Origin: Brachyhypopomus gauderio
Lineage: Eukaryota; Chordata; Actinopteri; Gymnotiformes; Hypopomidae
Length of the DNA stretch: 64,000 nt
Assembly: GCF_052324685.1 (NCBI RefSeq)
Contig: NC_135218.1
Location: forward strand, 15,043,858 to 15,107,857
Direction: 5' to 3'
Part shown: positions 24,777-64,000 of the stretch, piece by piece
Layout: each line of letters opens with the position of its first letter
How positions within the stretch are numbered: position 1 is the stretch's first letter
Made by a program: the position numbers and the translations under genes
Notes under the pieces: generated by a model
Databases searched by the model: none
What the model was told of the DNA's origin: nothing
The model's input: only the letters and a program-made list of their open reading frames with translations

Positions 24777-26985
24777 TTTAATATATCAATATATAGAGAT
24801 ATTTATCAACAGCTCAATTTTCATAGAAACGTGAGTGAGACCATTTTGGCATACAGTACAGACATTCCATGTAAGTACAGTGTTGCTAAGTTAGCCACTC
24901 CACCCAACACCCAAAACGCTCTACACAGACACAAGAGGGAAAAACCAACAAAACCAGAAAACATGATCAAATATACAAACAAGGCACCAATAAATTAAAC
25001 TGATCATTCTCTCTTCAACACAGAACGGAATCTATTAAATAGAATTAAATACAACATGAATACCTATTTCTGCAATGATTTACTGTTAAAACGAATTAAA
25101 ATCAGACAGAAAAAATAAAATAAAAACACTTTGGCAGATTAATTTTTAGTTACAATCAAGTAGTAAAGAAATCCAGTTCTCTTGTGTACAAATAAATTCA
25201 TATATGGTCTACACTCTTTCTTCTTATCCAGCAGACTAATATAGACATCTTTTTACAGAAACGTTTAAAACATTATCAAAAGTTTTGCTGTATGAAAACA
25301 TATTTACAAATCATGATTCAAACCCAGCGGACAGCTACTGTCAACCCCTCCCCCCACGGAATCATTTACACAGTGCAGAAGGCTTCTCGAAAAGTTTGTG
25401 CAACAAACAGTGTAGAAAATGTCTTCAAAAATGACTGTGGAATGAACGTGCAAGAGGACAGTTATTCTGAATGAAAATGAAAAATGCCCCCTTCTTCTGT
25501 TACTGTACATCAAACTGTACAACAAACAAATCAAAACAAACAAAAAACATCTGACCATTTCCTCAAGTAGTACACGATCTCACCAGGGAAATCTAAACGG
25601 AGGTCGTAATATTCACAGGTCACAAAGCAAACTGCCTGAGCCCATGGTGGGAGGAGCCAAGAGTACAGGCAAGCCAGTAGAATCACTCTCGCGCATTACA
25701 TCAGCAGGTGGATGGGGAGGGGCTGTGCTTGGCACCGCCCCCCCCCCCCCCCCCCCCCCCAGGACAGGAGCGCGCGGGACTTTTCCAGGGAAGCTTCCAG
25801 CTCGTTCATCCAGTTCAATCCAGCGTGTTTCCCGTGTGGAGGAAAAGATAGCCCTTTCAAAAACAATGCACATCATGGGCCAACAAGGCGGATGAGGAAA
25901 GGTGAGAAGGGTTAGTGATGTTAGGGCTCTAGGGGGCAGACGGAGCCGTAGTTCTACACTGCGGCCTCAGGAAGGCAGGGGCTACTGTTAGATATGCATA
26001 GAGTAAGAATGCAGACAGGTTCACATGGACCTGGTAGTCACCTACGGAGATGTTAGTCAGACCACACACCCTCTACAAGCTTGTTCTACAACTTCACAGG
26101 ACCATGCAAAAATCACGCTCAGTATATTTGCCTAAACCTCATAAGCTCAAAGCATCAAAACATCCCTTTAAAAGACGCGTTTGAAGATGAGCCATCTCTA
26201 GAGCAGCACCTGATAAAAAATGATGAAGTTATTCTCAACCCCTCTGAAAAAGATGTCTGATCTCTAAAAGCAAGACCTTTAACAATGAATAATGAATATG
26301 TGCACATACAAAACCCAGACGCACACCCAGACATAGTCTGGAGAAAGACAAATATCATTATTACCCTGTATTGCTCGTCTATGATTCTCATGAATCTGAG
26401 ACCGATATGGTTCACATTTTTAGACCTGGTGTCAAAGAAGTATTTGAAGTACGAGTTATGTGCCACACAACTGTTTCTCAGACAAGGGAAGATTGTGGAG
26501 ACAAAGGTTTGGAAGGGTTCAAGTGTGCAAGGAAGTTAATGGAATAAAATATCAACTAACACTACATCCCAAAGAAAATACATCCTTAAACAACAACAAC
26601 AACAAAACAACAACAGCAGCAAACAACAAAATGAGAATAAAGAGTATAAGGAACTAGCTAACGGATGTCTAGTAATGGTCAGTAGAAGGTTCTGGGTTAT
26701 TAAGATGCAGTTTGGTGGGAACGCTGATGAACAGGTTGTTAGAATTCAACATGAGGTAGAATTCCGGTTGTGGTGGAATTCTGGACGGGTTGGGTGACGC
26801 ACGGCTGGTGCAGGCACAGCGGAGAAGTACGGAGACGACACTATTACTGTAGTGAAGAAGGAGCTCCACAAGATTCACTCACAACCTTTCGGTTACTTTC
26901 CACGTCACACTGTTAAACGGGTCCACGTAAAAATGACCATTTTGCCAAAGCACTCCATCCTACAGACAACAGTGCCGCACCACCG

Positions 26986-27109
26986 ACACTCACAGACAGG
27001 GCGAGAGGTGGAGGAGACACTCACAGACAGGGAGAGAGGTGGAGGAGACACTCACAGACAGGGAGAGAGGTGGAGGAGACACTCACAGACAGGGAGAGAG
27101 ATGGAGGCC
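26986..27109. repeat. 31-bp tandem repeat, 4 copies
   Basis: Four units of about 31 bp carry CACTCACAGACAGGGAGAGA, the first and last slightly diverged. Confidence 0.9.
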
Positions 27110-27183
27110 GGGCTGCAGGTTAACAGAGATTGTAGATAGAGGACAGTTGCACATGAAGACTGAACTGTGATCCGATGCAAAGC

Positions 27184-27240
27184 ACTTTTGTAAGTCGCTC
27201 TGGATAAGAGCGTCTGCTAAATGCCCTAAATGTAAATGTA
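27184..27240 (+). mobile_element. Teleost SINE-type fragment
   Basis: The core CTCTGGATAAGAGCGTCTGC, followed by TAAATGCC, is a very common interspersed fish repeat. A reverse-oriented relative occurs at about 59,020 in this window. Only the conserved core survives here. Confidence 0.6.
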
Positions 27241-28922
27241 ACTCCGCCTGTCACACGAAGACTGAACTCCACCTGTACACAAGGACTAACTCCATCTGTC
27301 ACAGAAATCTGATTTGTCCAAAACAGTGGTTGCACTCACCACTGCAATCGAAATTCATGTGGAAAATCTTCCTGTGCTCCTGACAGTTCTAACTGCAGGT
27401 CACAGCATGCTTCCCTATGTGTATCAGGGTGTGTGTGTGTGTGTGTGTGTGTGTTCGTCTGTGCTTAGGCTGAGTTCAGTGACAGCAAGGTCACAGCACC
27501 TCCGACCGCTACAACACGCCTGAGCAGCATGTCAGTTCTGCTCTCTCCTCTACAGGGTTCCATTACGCTGTCAGCTCAGATTTCAGCCCAAGTCTTACAG
27601 CCACGTCCACCAGCGTTCCTGGGACGGAGGGAGATGAAGATAACAGCTCACGCCTTCATCCTGCACACTGTGACCCATACATGCGCAAGCGTGTGCCTAT
27701 ATATTCAAATTCATTCAATCCTCATGCGGGCTGTCAGCTAGACGTCACCTTTTGCTCAGTACAGTACTATGTGGTAAACAGTGTTGTCTTCAGTAGGCCT
27801 GTTGCTACGAGGTGATTCCCAGGCGGAGGAACACCGTCAGTGTTTTGAGTTTTGAGCAGAGACAAAACCACAATCAATTATTTTCTTATTTCCTCATGCA
27901 TGTTATCAGAACAGCACAGCGAGACGTGACAACCCTGCGGAGGCCAAAGGAAAAGGTCGAAGAGTAAAGTGGAGCGTAATGAACCCGGAGGTGCGCACGG
28001 GGGCGTGAGCTGGGCGAGACGCTGGGATCGGGACATGGAAGACCTAGCGTGCTGTTAGAAGACACGTATGGTCATGGGAAGATGCCTCTCGTGCTGCTCC
28101 AGAGCCCAACGCGTTACATAACCGTGAAGGGCAACGTGTGGACCTGCTCTGTGTGGAAGACATCTAAATACAGTCAGCATGGCATTGGAAGATTCCCGGA
28201 AGAGAAGACAGAAACACTTTTGACTTGCTCATCTGTTCTTGGTCCTGTTAAAAATGCCATGTAACTAGTGTTTTTTTCCATTCTTCTTCAGATCAATGTA
28301 TAGACTGTCTACTAATGTGTACCCGTCTGTACACACAGCATCATTTGAGGGGTTCTGTAGACCTCAAGTCCCCTTTGGCTGGGTGAACTGGCCGTGTGAA
28401 GGGGGGGGCTAGCTCCTGTGAGCTTTCCTGTGCCATCTCAAACTGCTTCCTGTGCTAATGCCATCCCCAGGGGCCACGCCCTCACAGACGACCACGCCTG
28501 TCCCCGGGGTGCGCTCCCCACAGCCTCGGTGTGTTTACAGTGTGGGAAAACGATCCAGCATCGACCTCATGAAACAGTGCAGTCTATAGCAGATGTCTAT
28601 AAGATTAGTCTTTGTTAAGCAGCATGGATTCCTACTGTTCCTATAGGGAGATGCAGCAGTAAGTACAGTGTTGTAAGGACTAGGAAATAAGTCGTTACTG
28701 TTAGTCTCTAATAGCTCATTTTAGAGAAGACTTGGGCTTACACAGACACTAAAAGACAAATCCAGTTTGCCTGGCAGCACTCAGCCATAGAGAGCAAGTG
28801 AGTGTGTGTCCTCTGTCCTCTGCGGTGGTGTAGCCTCCCCAGGAGACCACGGGTCCGAGACAAAAGGACGGATGGACATGGGATGGAGGGAGGGAGGAGA
28901 GGGGAGGGAGGAGAGAATGACC

Positions 28923-61292
<32,370 letters not shown>

Positions 61293-61783
61293 CTGGGGGG
61301 GGAAGTGGCAGAGAGACAGGGATCAGGAACAAACAGTCCCACAGCTTTAAAAGAACCAGAGTAGAACATATACAGCCAAACTCAACCACGTTGCTTTTGT
61401 TATATGTTTATTTCATGGTTTTCGGTGCATTAGTTGTGATCTGACTAAATTAGAACTGACTAATGATTTGGGACGGATGGGAAATGTAGTCCTAATACAG
61501 TGTAGTGGAAGCTGCTGCACCTGCTCTTTGACCTCAATGATTTACAATTGACCTGGTGGTTAAACAGCTTCACAGTGGTGTCAGGCAATGAATAGAGTCT
61601 GTACAGGTCTGAGTATGTGTCCCCACCATAATAGGGTTACTAAAGCACTCCCACAGCCGTAAAGCTGTTGCGTTTTACATCCTGTCTGGTACTGCTCTGG
61701 TGAAAGGATTTATTTTACCACCAAATGGCTCAAGTGAGTACTGACACTGTGGGTTCTGTGCATGCACGCACACGGACACACAC

Positions 61784-61835
<52 letters not shown>

Positions 61836-62897
61836 GCACGCACGCACGTCCAAAGGGTGTGAGAGTGTGTTTGTGTGTGCAAAATAAAAGGGCTTTACAC
61901 CAAGAGCGTTTACAATGGCTAGATGCATCTCAGTTAAAACATTTGCCTCCCTAAAAGTTTCCTCAAATTGACTCACTGGTCTCAAAATCAATGTGATTTG
62001 TGCTGTGGGCACAAGGGTCACTGGTGATCACTGATCAGTGATCTTTGCACTGGTGATCAGCCGACACAGAATTCCTTGGGTCTCCTCTCACACATTCAGT
62101 TACACCAACTACTGACCCAGTGGGTCTGTCACTAGGGTTGTATTTTTCTTCCAAAGCCGATCAGCCAACAACAGTCTAATTGGCCAAAAAAAAAAAAAAA
62201 AAAAAAAAACCCACAACAACTATCATTAGTCAAACAATAAAACTAGGAGCTGCCCTAATACCATAAGTCACTTACAGTACCTTTCAATAACTGGTGAGCA
62301 TTCAAGGTGAACTGAGATAATTAACCATTAGGCTGGGATAAAGGCTCGTCATCTTCCAGCAAATGTGTCAAGGGGCTGAGCCTGGGATTAGGATGCATAG
62401 CTGATGTATGCAGTCCTGCTCATATGACTGCAAGAACAGAGGTCGAGCAGGACGCAGAGCCCCAGTACAGACGGGGCTCACAGACGGGGCTCACAGACGG
62501 GGCTACGTGGGCAGAGGGAGCAGAAAGCAGGATGGATTTGCTCGGACCGATACAGGAGGCTGGTTGAGCTAGCAGGGTATGGGGGGACAGCAGATATGAG
62601 GATTAAACTTCACTACAGCACTGGCTCAAAGCCCCCCCCCTACACACACACACACATGCTCACTCACGTATAGTCATATTATAGTAAATAATGTGAGCAG
62701 GCAGCTGTGTGTGATGCGTGTGATCTCTTGAAGAGGTCAGGCACAATGGATAGAAGGTTTAAAAACATTCGAACAGAGCAGAAAAGCAGAGGGATTAGAC
62801 CTCTGACCAACTGCAATCAGAGACTGCTTCATCCAACACAACAGATGGGTAACAGGTAAAGCCTCAGATTAGCAGAATCACAGTGACCTTGAGCCAT

Positions 62898-62992
<95 letters not shown>

Positions 62993-64000
62993 ACAGCTTA
63001 ACTGATTGTGGGTGTGAGCAGTGAATTACATTCTGCACTCTCTTTTTCTCACACACAGACACATGCACACGCACACACACCGAAACACACACACAGAGAC
63101 ATGCACACAGAGCCACAAGCACCGAAACACAGACACACCATGTGGGTTGAACTTTTTAGAGCATGATATTAAATAAGACATTGCATTGCCCATCAGGATA
63201 GGAGTTGCTGGCACGGAAAGATATCTGATGAGCATTATATGTGGTGGGCTCCTGAGGAGAACAGAGGCATGCTAATGTGATGTGCTCACCTCAGCTAAGA
63301 CTCCAGTCTACACCTGCTTTGTGTAATGTAGCACTACCAACATTACCGTCTCCTCTCAGTGAAAACGAATGAGATTTGAGCAAAGGTTCACTTCTTTGAA
63401 TAAATAATATCATCATCATCATTATTACTACTATTATTACTGTTGTTGTTATTGGTGGTGGTGGCGGCATTGATGGAACATTTATGGTCCAAGCTTAGAC
63501 ACTTCTAGACAAAGAGCAAATGAGTCATTCTGAGGGGAAATAACAAAGCACACCTGCTGAGTACAGAACACCTTTTTAACACAACGTGAAACAAAGTGCT
63601 TCCGTCATAAAGCGTCGGGCTCTCTCACAGCGGGCTCTCTGAGCAGGAGCAGTCAGGAGGCGTCAGGAGCGGGCCTCGGTGTAGCACCACGGGCGATGCC
63701 TTCCAGCTCTCCTGTGCCGCAGAGCCCCGGCACAGACGCAGCACGGGTGTGCTCAGGAACGCCACGCCATCAGCCCCCACGTCACACAATCTGGCGACAG
63801 ACAGCGACTCCTGCGAGCTCTGGGGGTTTTGAAGGGTGGGGGGAGGGGGCGGAGCTCCGACGCAGGGCTGAGGGGAGGGGACGCCACGGGCTACATCCAG
63901 CAGCTCAACGCAGCGGAGGCCCGGGGCAGCGAGCCAAGCTGACACCTACTGCAGGATGTGCACTAAGCAGAGGAGACTGACAGCATACATAGAACGGGTC
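61293..64000. other. lrp8 intron to the window end; no LDLa 1-3 exon seen
   Basis: Contains CA tracts at 61,777-61,830 and 62,901-62,988 and an ATC/ATT trinucleotide patch (63,405-63,445). No further class A module appears on the minus strand, so the upstream exons lie outside the window. Confidence 0.6.

Larger units (their letters stand above)
24777..28922 (-). other. Probable long 3' UTR of lrp8
   Basis: From the lrp8 stop codon downstream on the minus strand there is no recognisable exon, and the sequence is T-rich on that strand. An ATTAAA (plus-strand TTTAAT at 24,777-24,782) could end the transcript; mammalian LRP8 also has a UTR of several kilobases. The boundary is a guess. It contains a 23-base poly-C run (25,738-25,760), a 31-bp repeat and a SINE fragment. 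Confidence 0.35.

Noticed and set aside
63625..63945. A 106-codon minus-strand frame considered as an upstream lrp8 exon
   Set aside because: It lacks the six-cysteine class A pattern and the SDE motif; GC-rich composition explains the open frame.

Overview
The window is nuclear DNA from a ray-finned fish, almost certainly a teleost. The genes have many small exons with GT-AG introns, several sites use CpG-rich or AATAAA-type vertebrate signals, and the repeats are typical of fish: Tc1/mariner, hAT, an LTR-like piece, a tRNA-type SINE fragment, and many CA, GA and AT microsatellites. The species cannot be named from the sequence. Gene identities rest on my recollection of the human proteins; no database search was possible.

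Layout. 1-2,000 is repeat-rich: two GC-rich minisatellites, an LTR-like piece and a long AT tract. Three genes then lie head to tail on the + strand. The first (2,367-5,759) is a seven-exon gene that resembles the poorly known vertebrate gene C1orf141. The second (6,052-13,604) is slc35d1, a Golgi/ER nucleotide-sugar transporter with 12 exons. The third (15,795-20,661) is a mier1 paralogue encoding an ELM2-SANT co-repressor. The human order is also C1orf141-SLC35D1-MIER1, which supports the first call. About 3 kb without a recognised gene follows. On the - strand, lrp8 (ApoER2) runs from its stop codon at 28,923 up to an LDL-receptor class A exon at 61,292. The first exons of lrp8 (signal peptide and LDLa 1-3) lie beyond the window.

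lrp8 fills more than half of the window and can be rebuilt exon by exon with consistent phases: LDLa 4-6 in one exon, LDLa 7, LDLa 8, EGF-A, EGF-B, five YWTD propeller exons, EGF-C, a large Ser/Thr-rich exon, two membrane/tail exons carrying the NPVY signal, and a 12-codon last exon. Its introns hold several minisatellites. Two of these repeat a 3'-splice-site-like motif on the lrp8 sense strand, and an inserted hAT element has an intact 8-bp target duplication.

The most notable points are lesions. The mier1 copy has a degenerate exon for the second half of its SANT domain, with a lost acceptor, a 1-nt frame disruption and many conserved-residue changes. In slc35d1 the conserved N-terminal start survives only as a short upstream ORF, so translation must begin at a second methionine. 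I found no previously unknown system that I can defend.
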